Notes: generated by a model from the sequence alone, not told the origin. A stretch of DNA of 64,000 bases from Oscillatoriales cyanobacterium (GCA_004293365.1 RDYN01000030.1:1-64000); one strand, 5' to 3'; positions 19,995 to 29,139 are shown, numbered from the stretch's first letter. Translations and numbers: made by a program.

Positions 19995-21218
19995 ATGGAT
20001 ACTACGCCCGATATCAGTGCTGCCGTGCGGCGGCTTTACGATACTTTCCCTTTTCCGCCCGATCCTTTGTCCGACGAACCGCCCCCGGGCTACAACTGGC
20101 GCTGGAGTTGGCCTGATGCTTACAATTTTTGCACCGGTCAAAAGCCCCAAAAACTCGATATCCGAATTTTAGATGCTGGCTGTGGCACGGGTTCGAGTAC
20201 GGATTATCTGATTCACCTTAACCCAGAAGCGTCGGTAACGGCGATCGACCTGAGTTCCGGTGCTTTGAAGGTAGCACAAGAACGCTGTAGGCGATCCGGA
20301 GCGCGCGAAGCAGATTTTCGCCACCTCAGCATTTATGATGCCGCCGAGTTAGAAGGCGAGTTCGATTTGATCAACTGCGTGGGCGTGCTGCACCACTTAC
20401 CCGATCCGATCCGGGGCATTCAATCGCTGGCGGCGAAGTTGGCGGAGGGCGGTTTGATGCACGTGTTTGTGTATGCTGAACTCGGACGCTGGGAGATTCA
20501 ACTGATGCAAAGGGCGATCGCGCTTCTTCAAGGAAAGCAAAAAGGCGACTATCCTGATGGTGTGAAAGTCGGTCGTGATATCTTTGCTTCTTTACCAGAA
20601 AACAACCGTCTTGTCAAGTACGAAAAACAGCGTTGGGCGGGAGAAAATCAGCGAGACGAATGTTTTGCGGATATGTACGTTCACCCGCAGGAAATTGACT
20701 ACAATATCGAGACTTTGTTCGAGTTAATCGACGCTTCGGGATTGGAATTTATTGGGTTTTCAAATCCGGGATATTGGCAGTTAGAAAGACTTTTGGGGAA
20801 AGCGCCGGAATTGATAGAAAGAGCTCGGGGTTTGACGGAACGGGAACTTTATCGATTAATTGAATTGTTGGATACGGAAATCACTCATTACGAGTTTTTC
20901 TTGGGCAAAAAGCCTGTTAATAAGATTGATTGGTCGGACGATAAAGCACTTTTGGCGGCAATTCCAGAGTTGAGTGTTTGTATGCACGGTTGGCCGAGTC
21001 AACAAGTGTTTGATTGCAACTACCAATTGGTCAATTTGTCAAGTGCGGAATTTGAGTTTTTGCAAGGTTGTTCACCCCCAGACAGGGCGGGCACGGGGGC
21101 ACCGCCCCTACAAGGTGGTGGGAAGACAGTGGGGGAAATTTTGGTGGATGTGGAGGTGGGATTGGATGAAGTGCGATCGATCTTATCCAAACAGCTAATT
21201 TTGCTAACACCGAGTTGA
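19995..21218 (+). CDS. Class I SAM-dependent methyltransferase with a C-terminal domain
   Basis: A 407-residue methyltransferase. After an N-terminal YDTFPFPPDPL motif the SAM-binding core begins with ILDAGCGTGSSTD near residue 58, followed by AIDLSSGAL and the post-III motif NCVGVLHHLPDP. The remaining 200 residues form an extra domain seen in cyanobacterial relatives. The substrate is unknown. Within the C-terminal part, SPPDRAGTGAPPLQGGGK is encoded by an apparent repeat insertion at 21074-21123. Alone, with the large apcE upstream region before it. Confidence 0.8.
   Translation: MDTTPDISAAVRRLYDTFPFPPDPLSDEPPPGYNWRWSWPDAYNFCTGQKPQKLDIRILDAGCGTGSSTDYLIHLNPEASVTAIDLSSGALKVAQERCRRSGAREADFRHLSIYDAAELEGEFDLINCVGVLHHLPDPIRGIQSLAAKLAEGGLMHVFVYAELGRWEIQLMQRAIALLQGKQKGDYPDGVKVGRDIFASLPENNRLVKYEKQRWAGENQRDECFADMYVHPQEIDYNIETLFELIDASGLEFIGFSNPGYWQLERLLGKAPELIERARGLTERELYRLIELLDTEITHYEFFLGKKPVNKIDWSDDKALLAAIPELSVCMHGWPSQQVFDCNYQLVNLSSAEFEFLQGCSPPDRAGTGAPPLQGGGKTVGEILVDVEVGLDEVRSILSKQLILLTPS
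21074..21123. repeat. In-frame GGGCGGGCACGGGGGC repeat inside the methyltransferase
   Basis: CAGGGCGGGCACGGGGGCACCGCCCCTACAAGG is a dispersed-repeat word often found between genes in these cyanobacteria (established pattern, not checked here). In frame it reads DRAGTGAPPLQGG and interrupts a region that otherwise looks like ordinary coding sequence. Confidence 0.55.
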
Positions 21219-21219
21219 G

Positions 21220-21466
21220 TCGTAGGGTGCGTCAGTTAGTGTTATTTTCGCTAAAAATCGATAATCTACGAACTGACGCACCGTTAAGTCGTAGGGTGCC
21301 TCAGCTTAAATAATTTCAGCTAAAAATCGACAATCTCCGAACTGACGCACCTCACAAATTTCAGCTAAAAATCAACAATCTCCAAACTGACGCACCGTTA
21401 AGTCGTAGGGTGCGTCAGTTCGCATAATTCCCGCTAAAAATCGACAATCTCCGAACTGACGCACCT
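21220..21466. repeat. Tandem cluster of GTAGGGTGCGTCAG / CTGACGCACC elements
   Basis: Three to four units of GTCGTAGGGTGCGTCAGTT ... CTAAAAATCGACAATCT ... GAACTGACGCACC stand in a row, each able to form a hairpin through GGTGCGTCAG and CTGACGCACC. Single copies are at 35279, 46771 and 46952. Confidence 0.85.
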
Positions 21467-21565
21467 CACAAATTTAAGTTACCAACTTCGGGTAATATCA
21501 ACCTAAAATAGTACAATTAGTCAAAAAAGTGCTGTCCAAAAAGTGTTTTGTTGTTTTTTTAACGA

Positions 21566-22138
21566 TTGTGTGAGGTGCGTCGCGGGCGAGATTGTCCATC
21601 TTTTGTTAGGGATTTTCGACGGATCCGCACCCTACAGCTACTAACTACGGTTATCCCAAGGGTTGAGATTAGATTAATCCAGCAATATGAGATCGAACAA
21701 GCCAAGCAAATCGTTATGGTAGTTTCTCTAGAGATTTGGCAAGATATCCTCACTGAAAAAGATTTGAGGCGCTATGATTCAATGTCCGATATTGAGGATC
21801 TGCGATCGCACTATTTCGATAATAGTGGTGTGTTCTTGGTACTGGTGGACAACGAGAAGGTTGTAGGTACTGGAGCAATCCGAAAACTCAACGCTGAAAT
21901 CTGCGAACTTAAACGTATGTGGTTCCTTAAAGAGTATCGAGGACAAGGATGGGGCTGGAAAATGGCTCAAATGCTCTTTGATTTTGCAATACAGGTAGGT
22001 TATAGGAAAGTGAGACTTGACCTCGCAAAAGAGGAGCGACAACCACAGGCACTTAAACTTTACAAGAGGCTCGGCTTTTACCCAATTGAGAAATACAACG
22101 ATAGTTCATGCGATATATTTATGGAAAAGTTGTTATAG
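21566..22138 (+). CDS. GNAT family N-acetyltransferase
   Basis: An acetyl-CoA-dependent acetyltransferase of unknown substrate. The acetyl-CoA loop is EYRGQGWGWKMAQMLFDFA, followed by KVRLDLAKEERQPQALKLYKRLGFYPIEKY, the typical GNAT end. The open frame starts at TTG 21566 inside a GTGCGTCGCGGGC repeat; the first 30 or so residues (CEVRRGRDC...) look repeat-derived. No standard start codon exists between GTG 21575 and the ATG within IVMVVSL, although homology seems to begin at about VEIRLIQQYEIEQ. The true start is therefore uncertain. Confidence 0.75.
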   Translation: MCEVRRGRDCPSFVRDFRRIRTLQLLTTVIPRVEIRLIQQYEIEQAKQIVMVVSLEIWQDILTEKDLRRYDSMSDIEDLRSHYFDNSGVFLVLVDNEKVVGTGAIRKLNAEICELKRMWFLKEYRGQGWGWKMAQMLFDFAIQVGYRKVRLDLAKEERQPQALKLYKRLGFYPIEKYNDSSCDIFMEKLL

Positions 22139-22190
22139 TCTGTGTAAGAGTAACTGACTGAAATATTGAAAGTAAGGAGCCGTTCGATCG

Positions 22191-23006
22191 ATGCTTAACA
22201 AACAAGAGACGATCGCCCGAATAGAAAATGTTTTTAATGCAGCATCCGATCGCTTTGACGATCCAGCTTTATCTTTCTGGAATCGCTTCGGACAGCAAAC
22301 AATCGATCGACTTTCGCTTTGTCCGGGCGATCGCATTTTGGATGTTTGTTGCGGGAGTGGTGCTTCTGCAATTCCCGCAGCCATATGTGCAGGCGCTAAC
22401 GGACAAGTGTTGGGGGTAGATTTGGCCGAATCCCTTCTAGCACTGGCACGTCACAAGTCACAACAACAAGGGCTTGAAAATATTGAGTTTCGATATGGCG
22501 ATTTTGAAAATCTAGGTTTCCCCAGCGCCAGTTTTGATGCAATTGTTTGCGTTTTTGGGATTTTCTTTGTTCCAGATATGCTAGCAGCAGTTCAAGAACT
22601 TTGGCGTATGGTTCGCCCAGGCGGGAAACTCGCCATTACCTCTTGGGGAACAAAGGTATTTGAACCTGCAAATCAAATATTTTGGAGTGCAATTGAGGCT
22701 GAACGACCAGATTTATATCGGAAATTTACGCCGTGGGATCGGATTAATAATTCTGCTTCGCTGCAAGCACTACTAGAATCAGGTGGCGCGACAAACGTAA
22801 AAGTTTTTGAAGAAGTTGGCACTCACGAACTCACTTCTCCAGAGGATTGGTGGACAATAGTTTTAGGTGCAGGATTCCGGGGTACGATCGACCAACTCGA
22901 TCCAGCTACCAGGGAACGTGTGCGACAAGTAAATCTGCAATTTCTGCGAACAAATGAAGTTTCTGCACTAGATGTAAATGTCTTGTACGCTGTAGCGCAG
23001 AAATGA
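22191..23006 (+). CDS. SAM-dependent methyltransferase (UbiE/MenG-like)
   Basis: A 271-residue class I methyltransferase. The SAM motif is ILDVCCGSGASAIPAA near residue 47, followed by VLGVDLAESLLALAR, then FRYGDFENLGFPSASFDAIV and the post-motif MVRPGGKLAITSWGT. Similarity is to UbiE/Coq5-type enzymes, but it has a different C-terminal cap, so the substrate is not assigned. The gene starts at ATG and follows the acetyltransferase by 52 bp in the same direction. Confidence 0.85.
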   Translation: MLNKQETIARIENVFNAASDRFDDPALSFWNRFGQQTIDRLSLCPGDRILDVCCGSGASAIPAAICAGANGQVLGVDLAESLLALARHKSQQQGLENIEFRYGDFENLGFPSASFDAIVCVFGIFFVPDMLAAVQELWRMVRPGGKLAITSWGTKVFEPANQIFWSAIEAERPDLYRKFTPWDRINNSASLQALLESGGATNVKVFEEVGTHELTSPEDWWTIVLGAGFRGTIDQLDPATRERVRQVNLQFLRTNEVSALDVNVLYAVAQK

Positions 23007-23184
23007 TGAATCTACTGTTAGTTAGCACTATCAGGTGCGTAGCGATCGCCCGACATACCGAATCGCCAATCCCAAATTGAAAATCAATCATCTCCCTTTA
23101 GTTAGATTGGTTGGTGGAAGGGCGAGATTCCTTGACTGAAATTGGTCAATCAAAGAGTGAGCGATCGCCCTTCTATTTACCTAA

Positions 23185-23652
23185 CTATACTTCAGCAGGT
23201 TGCCGATCTTTTTGAGATTCTAACCAAGTTTCGTAGGCTTCCCTGTCGCCACCGAAACTATCTATCGACACCAGGCGATCGGGCATTGGTTTGAGCTGTG
23301 AGCCGATCGGATTGTAGCGACAATAGCAGATAACTACCATGCCGAATTCGCTCGAACTACCTTCAGTGCCGAATTCGCTCGAACTACCTTCAGTATCAGA
23401 GGTGTAGGTTTCCACTCTCGCAACTTCCCAATCTCCGGTTTTGTAATGGGTACTCCAACCGTGGAAATTTGGTTCGTGTTCGGCTTCAACCCTGACAAAC
23501 TCAGTTGGCCTGTATCCTGGTTGCGGGATCGGGCGATCGGACGAATCAAAGTATTCAGCAAGAATGCGAGTCAGAGAATGAGTGTGAGATAGCATTCTAT
23601 CTTCCCATCCCGGTTGCCGCCCTTCGGCTCTAAAAACAATGTATTTACGCAT
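23185..23652 (-). CDS. Large protein of the paired CYC module, copy 2 (unknown function)
   Basis: A 155-residue relative of the genes at 15548 and 41651. Shared features are MRKYIVFRAE, PGWEDRML, SLTRILAEYFDSSDRPIPQP, GDWEVARVETYTSD, VVICYCRYNPI, IDSFGGDREAYETWL and a terminal QPAEV. The ATG at 23652 is preferred over one at 23661 because it recreates the exact ATGCGTAA overlap seen in copy 1. A 27-bp tandem duplication (23341-23394) repeats the nine residues TEGSSSEFG just before the CYC strand. No membrane segment or signal peptide. Confidence 0.8.
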   Translation of the reverse strand: MRKYIVFRAEGRQPGWEDRMLSHTHSLTRILAEYFDSSDRPIPQPGYRPTEFVRVEAEHEPNFHGWSTHYKTGDWEVARVETYTSDTEGSSSEFGTEGSSSEFGMVVICYCRYNPIGSQLKPMPDRLVSIDSFGGDREAYETWLESQKDRQPAEV

Positions 23653-23869
23653 CGTCGTCATCTTCCTGTTCGTGAAACGGCTGAGGAAATTCTGTCTTAC
23701 CCTCGAACACGCAATCGGCCCTCAAGGTGTCACCCTGAAGTTTTTCTATCCTCTTGAGTGTCCATCCATATTTAGCCTCCATTTCGTAGCAGCATTCATC
23801 ATCGGCGGCTGCGTGACGGGAAATATCCTCATCTGGGTCATAACGCAACCAAGTTGGTTTTTTTGGCAT
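23645..23869 (-). CDS. Small acidic Cys-containing protein of the paired module, copy 2
   Basis: A 74-residue acidic protein with RHAAADDECCYEM, YGWTLKRIE, DCVFEGKTEFP and an EDDDDA end; relative of the genes at 16056 and 41431. ATG 23869 (MPKKPTW...) is chosen because a GGAG ribosome site stands 11 bases ahead and the start aligns with copy 1. Its stop overlaps the start of the larger partner by eight bases. The upstream gap is shared with a divergent HTH gene, a possible regulator. Confidence 0.8.
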   Translation of the reverse strand: MPKKPTWLRYDPDEDISRHAAADDECCYEMEAKYGWTLKRIEKLQGDTLRADCVFEGKTEFPQPFHEQEDDDDA

Positions 23870-23989
23870 TATTGATATTACTCCGAGTGTTGAGTTGACA
23901 ACATTGGGGGAATCGCTTTGGTGTAGTGATTCGAGCACTGCGCCAAGGCGTACCCGATATGATAGAGTTATTTCGGAGAATACGTCAAT

Positions 23990-24292
23990 ATGACGCGCCA
24001 ATATTTGACGAAAAAAGATACAAGACCACAAGAGAGCGCATCGCCGATCGAGGCTTTGAGAATTGAGCGAACAAAGCTATCTCAGGCTGAATTTGCCGTG
24101 CATTGCGGGATTCCGCTGCGTACTTACCAGCGTTGGATTTCGGGTGAAACGGAAGCAAAACCAACACCCCGTCAGTGGAAACTGATGATGCGCCTATTGC
24201 AGATTCAATCTTTTGATGAGGTTCCTGATGATTTTGGCCCGATTAATTTGACAGGAAATGAAGATACGGAAAATAGCTCAATTTTACCTTGA
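23990..24292 (+). CDS. XRE-type helix-turn-helix protein
   Basis: A 100-residue protein with one helix-turn-helix: RIERTKLSQAEFAVHCGIPL and RTYQRWISGETEAKPT (residues about 24-60). ATG 23990 has a GGAG site 11 bases before it and a TATGAT hexamer at 23958. It diverges from the two-gene module (copy 2) with a 120-bp shared gap and precedes a Uma2 gene by about 70 bp. It may regulate either neighbour. The C-terminal tail is acidic and has no recognised domain. Confidence 0.75.
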   Translation: MTRQYLTKKDTRPQESASPIEALRIERTKLSQAEFAVHCGIPLRTYQRWISGETEAKPTPRQWKLMMRLLQIQSFDEVPDDFGPINLTGNEDTENSSILP

Positions 24293-24365
24293 GTTAGAAT
24301 CGAATAATGTCACAATTATACTTAAGCATGGCCTTAAAAACTTTAGCAATCCTGGAAGGCAAAAG

Positions 24366-24956
24366 ATGATACAAGTCCACCAGTCAAAACTTACCTTTGA
24401 AGAATACCTCGCCTACGAGGACGACACCGACAACCGCTATGAACTAATTGACGGAGAGTTAATAACATTGCCGCCAGAATCCGAACCCAACAACGCCATT
24501 GTCAGCTATCTGTTTTTAGTCCTTGTCAATAGTGGAATCCCTTGGCGGTGTATCAAAACACATATGTGCGAAATCCAAGTTCCGATCCTGCGGGAGGGCG
24601 ACGCAGCTAACCGCTACCCCGACTTAGTGGTTTTGCGCCCCGAACACATCTTGCTGACAGCAACCAGGCTAACCATCACCCAAACTATGCCACCTCCTCA
24701 GTTGGTTGTCGAGGTTGTTAGTCCAGGTAGAGTTGGGCGCGATCGCGATTACATTAGTAAACGAGCTCAATATGCAGCGCGGGGTATCCCTGAATATTGG
24801 ATTGTTGACCCTCAAGAGGAGATAGTAGCGGTACTACGACTAGAATCAGGTGAGTATGTCGAAGTTGGGGTTTTTCAAGGGGAACAAGCGCTGATATCGC
24901 CGACTTTTCCGCAGTTGAATTTGACGGCCCGACAAGTCTTGGGAGGGGAGTTTTAG
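24366..24956 (+). CDS. Uma2 family endonuclease-like protein
   Basis: A 196-residue Uma2 (DUF820) protein with the nuclease-fold marks [47 protein letters not shown] and [16 protein letters not shown] 24366 ([18 protein letters not shown]) is preferred to an upstream frame extension at 24258 because the family begins at LTFEEYL. It follows an HTH gene in the same direction and its stop overlaps the 3' end of moaA on the other strand by four bases. Role unknown. Confidence 0.85.
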   Translation: MIQVHQSKLTFEEYLAYEDDTDNRYELIDGELITLPPESEPNNAIVSYLFLVLVNSGIPWRCIKTHMCEIQVPILREGDAANRYPDLVVLRPEHILLTATRLTITQTMPPPQLVVEVVSPGRVGRDRDYISKRAQYAARGIPEYWIVDPQEEIVAVLRLESGEYVEVGVFQGEQALISPTFPQLNLTARQVLGGEF

Positions 24957-25942
24957 CCGCCGATTTGAGACATGGTGCGGCTGTAATTCCCGGCGTTAGT
25001 TCCCGAATCCCGCTGCTTGAAATTAATCTCCGGTTTAATGTCTAATATTTCCCGCACTCGATCGCGCAATTCAACCGTAGACACCCCATTCCGTAAAGCA
25101 GTTTTTAAGTCAATTTGCCCCGTTTCGTTCAGCAGACAAGGCCGCAGCCACCCGTCAGCAGACAAACGCATCCGGTTGCAGCGATCGCAAAAACACTCAG
25201 ACATCTGACTAATAAACCCCAAAGTGCCCTTCGCCCCCGGAATTTGAAACACATCCGCCGGCCCATTTCCGCGAACACCCGACTCGGCTAACCCGTATTT
25301 GTCGTTAATTTGTTGCCGCAAATCTGCTGAGGCTACCCAACCTTTATCGCCAAATAAGTCGCCATTGCCGATCGGCATAAACTCAATAAATCGCACGTGC
25401 CAATTCCGGTTAATTGTTAACTCTGCTAACTCCAATATTTCGCCGTCATTCACACCGGGAATTACCACAACATTAAGTTTCAGCGGGTCAAATCCTGCTT
25501 GATAAGCCGCTTGAATTCCATCCCAAACCTGCATCCAGCGCGATCGTCCGCGACTACCAATTATCTTATCAAAAGTCTCTGGTTCCAAGGAATCCAAACT
25601 AATATTAATCCGGCGCAAACCTGCACTGTAGAGATTTTCCGCCATTCCCGCCAGCAAAAAGCCGTTAGTTGTCATTGACAAATCTCGCGTTTCGGGCAAA
25701 GATGCGATCGCCCTTACCAATTCCACCACCCCAGGCCGCAGCAGCGGTTCCCCTCCAGTCAAGCGAAATTTGGTAAATCCCACGGGTATAAAAACTTCCC
25801 GCAGCAGAGTTAGCAATTCGGAGTGGGTTAACAACTGCTGCTGCAATACGTAGTCTAACTCGCTTCCTTCCGGCATACAGTAGAGACAGCGGAAGTTGCA
25901 GCGGTCTATCAAGCTAATCCGGAGGTAGTCTACGGCGTTCAT
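24953..25942 (-). CDS. moaA: GTP 3',8-cyclase MoaA
   Basis: Radical SAM enzyme of the first step in molybdenum cofactor synthesis, working with MoaC. The radical SAM cluster is CNFRCLYC with Cys15, Cys19 and Cys22. The second 4Fe-4S site, which holds GTP, is in [20 protein letters not shown]. The motif [13 protein letters not shown] is also intact. The usual C-terminal GG tail is visible as SQIGG. Its neighbour narM, divergently placed, serves nitrate reductase, which needs this cofactor. Confidence 0.95.
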   Translation of the reverse strand: MNAVDYLRISLIDRCNFRCLYCMPEGSELDYVLQQQLLTHSELLTLLREVFIPVGFTKFRLTGGEPLLRPGVVELVRAIASLPETRDLSMTTNGFLLAGMAENLYSAGLRRINISLDSLEPETFDKIIGSRGRSRWMQVWDGIQAAYQAGFDPLKLNVVVIPGVNDGEILELAELTINRNWHVRFIEFMPIGNGDLFGDKGWVASADLRQQINDKYGLAESGVRGNGPADVFQIPGAKGTLGFISQMSECFCDRCNRMRLSADGWLRPCLLNETGQIDLKTALRNGVSTVELRDRVREILDIKPEINFKQRDSGTNAGNYSRTMSQIGG

Positions 25943-26039
25943 GTCAATAGTTTGTGATATTATTTAATTATAAATGCAGACTGGATTTTCTGCAAAAATA
26001 GAAAGAAAAAAGCCTGCATAGATTTTTCTGTCTTCTCTT

Positions 26040-26070
26040 ACTCTGCGCTCTCTGCGCCCTCTGCGGTTAA
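26040..26070. repeat. CTCTGCGC short repeat, copy 2
   Basis: ACTCTGCGCTCTCTGCGC followed by CCTCTGCGGTTAA, matching 16441-16470. It lies between the divergent moaA and narM genes, within their control region. Confidence 0.7.
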
Positions 26071-26102
26071 TAAAAAAATCTAGTTTGCAAATCCATATAT
26101 CT

Positions 26103-26555
26103 ATGACATTCTTTAAATTTGAAGCCGATTTTGTAGAAGCACTGCGCTGCATTCCAATGCAAGTACGCCTCAAGTTAGATACTTGCGGCATTAAACTCAA
26201 GTTGCAAGATTGGAATCATTTTACTCAAACAGAACGCCAAACACTTGTAGAACTTCCTTGTTTGACAAGTCCGGAAATTCTCCAATATCGAGAACAGCTA
26301 AACCAAGTATTAATCAAACATACTGGGAAATGTGGAACTGATTTGGCGATCGACCAAAATCCCCCCTGGATGGATGCTGCAACCATACCAGAATCCGTCA
26401 CAGCAAAAGCGCAAGAGCTCGGATTGACTGTTACCGATGCCCAGTGGAGCGGTTTGCAGCCGCTACAGCGATTTGCTTTAATCAAACTTAGTCGATCGAG
26501 CCACGAGAATAAAAACTTTCTCCCCGCTGTTCGAGAATTTCATCTTATTGAATAA
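26103..26555 (+). CDS. narM: Nitrate reductase associated protein NarM
   Basis: A 150-residue cyanobacterial protein of the NarM family, needed for activity of the ferredoxin-dependent nitrate reductase NarB. Family features are FFKFEADFVEALRCIPMQVR, KLDTCGIKLKLQDWNHF and ERQTLVELPC near the start and PLQRFALIKLSRSSHENKNF near the end. ATG 26103 (MTFFKFEAD) fits the family better than the upstream frame opening at 26085. The neighbour moaA supplies the cofactor pathway. nirA, nrt and narB are not in the window. Confidence 0.88.
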   Translation: MTFFKFEADFVEALRCIPMQVRLKLDTCGIKLKLQDWNHFTQTERQTLVELPCLTSPEILQYREQLNQVLIKHTGKCGTDLAIDQNPPWMDAATIPESVTAKAQELGLTVTDAQWSGLQPLQRFALIKLSRSSHENKNFLPAVREFHLIE

Positions 26556-26897
26556 TCCCGGCAAAAAGTTATTATGGAGGTATTCAATCCTCTGGCTTAG
26601 CTACAAAAAGTTTTTGTGAGAACTAAAGGGATCGTCGAGAATTGTACTTTCAACCATCTTGAAAGAGCGATTTAGGAATTAGACCATAAAACTCACTCTG
26701 GGAAAGTTGAACCGTTATCAAGGTGGTGAACTAAATTTTACTGGATTGATTTCTACCAGATGCCGATGTCAGATTTCTTGGCTATACTGCTTGATGCGGT
26801 ACTAACTTAGAAGTATCTGACTTTCGCCCAGCTCTTTTGTGCCAAACCTCTTGGGGAAAGTTCAATTTCCGTCACGACACTTTTAGTAAAACATCTC
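26556..26897. other. Upstream gap of the RTX protein; no gene seen
   Basis: 342 bp with no strong repeat or recognisable gene. The last 100 bp probably contain the promoter and leader of the RTX protein, but no consensus hexamers stand out. Confidence 0.4.
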
Positions 26898-28187
26898 ATG
26901 TCCAACAATCCTCAGTTTTTTGGTCCACTGCCCTACTCAGCTTTCAACAATCCATCGGCGGGAACTGCCGTTAGCCCATTTAGCTCGGTGAACTTCACTT
27001 ACTTTCATTTAGAAGACTTTGAAGATGGTGCTTTAAATACACCGGGTGTTACTGTTCGCGAGCTTGCCACAACAAATATTACAACAGCTTTCAGTGACTC
27101 GGTGGACGGTGATGACGGTGTCATTGATGGTCAGGCGAGAGGAAACACGAGCAGCTTATTCTCGAATTTCAGGATTAGCAGCTTTACCTTCGACTTTCGG
27201 GCTAATGCACTTGGGGGTCAATTGCCAACCCATGCTGGCATCGTTTGGACTGATATTGGCAGGAATGGTGGGGGTACACCCCTGTCTGGCGATCTCGTAA
27301 ATAACACTTTGTTTGAGGGGTTTGGGCCATCGGGAGAATCTCTGGGGATTATCGGCCCTTTTTCGCTGGGCGATCAGAGTATTTCGCGTACTACCTCAGA
27401 AGATAGATTCTTTGGAGTGGTGAATCCAAACGGGATCTCGTCAATTCGATTGTCCATGCCGGGTAAAAATAACTGGGAAGTCGATCATCTTCAATATGGT
27501 TTCGCACCTGGAACCATTTCTTCTATTCCGTTTGGCCCCGATGGCTCTTTTTTCAACCTTTCTATCAATGCTGATAACTTTACGATCGATCCAGCGAGAG
27601 TCGGCAATCTCTTGGTTCGAGGTTTAGATGGCAACGATTTTATCCAAGGCTCGCCATCTGCCGATCGAGTGAATGGCAATGCCGGCAACGATACTATATT
27701 AGGAGGCAACGGCAACGATACGCTCTGGGGCGGTCGCGATAACGATCGCATCGAGGGCAACGCCGGCAATGACTCGATGTCTGGAAACCTGGGAAATGAT
27801 ACGCTCTTTGGCGGTTCGGGCGATGACATCCTACGTGGCGGACAAAACAACGATGCGCTCTTTGGAGGAGAAGGTAACGACCAATTGGTAGGTGATTTGG
27901 GTAGAGACACTCTGACGGGTGAAGCTGGAAACGATCTCTTTGTACTGCGCGTGAATGCAGCCGCCTCCAGCGTATCTGAAGCCGATGTTATTGCCGATTT
28001 CACGGCGGGTCAAGATGCGATCGGCCTTACCAACGGACTGACCTTTACAGGAATTGCTTTAGATGCTGCGGGTAGCAATACAGCGATTCGGATTGTTGCT
28101 ACTGGACAAATTTTAGGGATTGTTACCGGAATTCAACCTGCGGCTTTAAGCGCAGGTAACTTTACCACATTGAATGGGGACTTTTAA
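26898..28187 (+). CDS. RTX calcium-binding secreted protein
   Basis: A 429-residue protein. The N-terminal 230 residues form an undefined domain (FHLEDFEDGALNTPGV..., WTDIGRNGGGTP...) reminiscent of lectin-like or jelly-roll folds. From about residue 235 come RTX nonapeptides such as GNAGNDTILGGNGNDTLWGG and GEGNDQLVGD. A terminal LFVLRVNA... domain with DVIADFTAGQDAIGL follows, typical of type I secreted RTX proteins. No signal peptide is present, as expected for that route. No transporter genes adjoin. The role could be surface, S-layer or mat matrix; not proven. Confidence 0.85.
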   Translation: MSNNPQFFGPLPYSAFNNPSAGTAVSPFSSVNFTYFHLEDFEDGALNTPGVTVRELATTNITTAFSDSVDGDDGVIDGQARGNTSSLFSNFRISSFTFDFRANALGGQLPTHAGIVWTDIGRNGGGTPLSGDLVNNTLFEGFGPSGESLGIIGPFSLGDQSISRTTSEDRFFGVVNPNGISSIRLSMPGKNNWEVDHLQYGFAPGTISSIPFGPDGSFFNLSINADNFTIDPARVGNLLVRGLDGNDFIQGSPSADRVNGNAGNDTILGGNGNDTLWGGRDNDRIEGNAGNDSMSGNLGNDTLFGGSGDDILRGGQNNDALFGGEGNDQLVGDLGRDTLTGEAGNDLFVLRVNAAASSVSEADVIADFTAGQDAIGLTNGLTFTGIALDAAGSNTAIRIVATGQILGIVTGIQPAALSAGNFTTLNGDF

Positions 28188-28207
28188 CAGTTAGCCGACA
28201 ACCCGAC

Positions 28208-28341
28208 AGTCCGACAGGGGTTTAAACCCCTGTCTCATAGCTAAAGTCGTCTGAAGACGACTAATTGAAAATGATTGCTGATTTCAGTCGGTTTTTAACC
28301 GACTTGTGCTATGAGACAGGGAATTAATTCCCTGGCGGCCT
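28208..28341. repeat. Three-stem dispersed element, copy 2
   Basis: AGTCCGACAGGGGTTTAAACCCC stem, then AAGTCGTCTGAAGACGACT, then TCAGTCGGTTTTTAACCGACT, closed by GACAGGGAATTAATTCCCTGGCGG. The inner stems differ in sequence from copies 1 and 3 but pair equally well, which is compensatory change and suggests a conserved fold. It follows the RTX gene. Confidence 0.85.
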
Positions 28342-28656
28342 GTGCGACAATCCGACAACCCAACAGCACGACAATCCGAAATCCCAATAGCCCAACAGCC
28401 CGAAATCCCAATAGGCATTTCACCCCCAGACTGTGCCCGGCAGAGCAAATCTAGAGGATATGCCTCGAATCCAGGTTTCTCAGAAACCAATCAAAAAATT
28501 CATTTTTTTTTAAGTTATGTTACCTGCGCGTGGTATTATTCGATCTGAAGTGTACGAGCTGTAGCTTTTGTCACACTTGTCGCTACAAGACGGTTTCAAC
28601 CGAATCAATTGTAGTGGGAGTCAACTAACACCGACTGCTTTAAAAGTCAAGTAACC
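28342..28656. other. Upstream region of the ATP synthase operon
   Basis: The first 80 bp hold degenerate tandem repeats of CGACAATCCGAAATCCCAATAG type (28345-28415). The remainder (28500-28656) is the likely promoter and leader of the atp operon. No clear -35/-10 pair is claimed. Confidence 0.45.
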
Positions 28657-29100
28657 TTGTCAGATCAATCTCGCGCATCCATCGCTGAAACGGGGGACAT
28701 CTCTCAGACAGGTTCGTCCGAACCGGAGTCCACCGACACTATGCAAGATTTCTACAAACTTCAGCAACAGTTGTTTGTGGTCACTCTCGCTTTCACGGGA
28801 ATAATTTTTATCTCGGTGTGGATTTTTTATTCACTCAACATTGCCCTAAATTATATGCTTGGGGCGATCGCCGGTGTGGTTTACTTGAGAATGTTGGCTA
28901 AAGACGTTGAACGCATCGGCCCGCAAAAGACGAGTCTGAGCAAAAATAGGTTAGCTGTATTTATTGGGTTGATTGTAGTAGCAACTCAGTTGAAAGAGCT
29001 ACAGATTTTGCCCATATTTTTGGGATTTCTGACGTATAAGGGCGCGATCGTCTTTTATATGCTGCAAAGCCTGTTTGTTACCGACCCGCCCAATGGGTGA
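28657..29100 (+). CDS. atp1: ATP synthase assembly protein Atp1 (AtpI-like)
   Basis: A 147-residue membrane protein, the usual first gene of cyanobacterial ATP synthase operons; it helps c-ring assembly or magnesium handling in bacteria. A polar N-terminal 30 residues precede four hydrophobic stretches, including [20 protein letters not shown] and [18 protein letters not shown]. The start is a TTG codon (TTGTCAGATCAATC); no better start was found. Position before the subunit a gene supports the assignment, since sequence conservation in this family is low. Confidence 0.85.
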   Translation: MSDQSRASIAETGDISQTGSSEPESTDTMQDFYKLQQQLFVVTLAFTGIIFISVWIFYSLNIALNYMLGAIAGVVYLRMLAKDVERIGPQKTSLSKNRLAVFIGLIVVATQLKELQILPIFLGFLTYKGAIVFYMLQSLFVTDPPNG

Positions 29101-29139
29101 GGCAGTCGGTGAACCCTCCACTGTGTGAACTTCTTGTGA

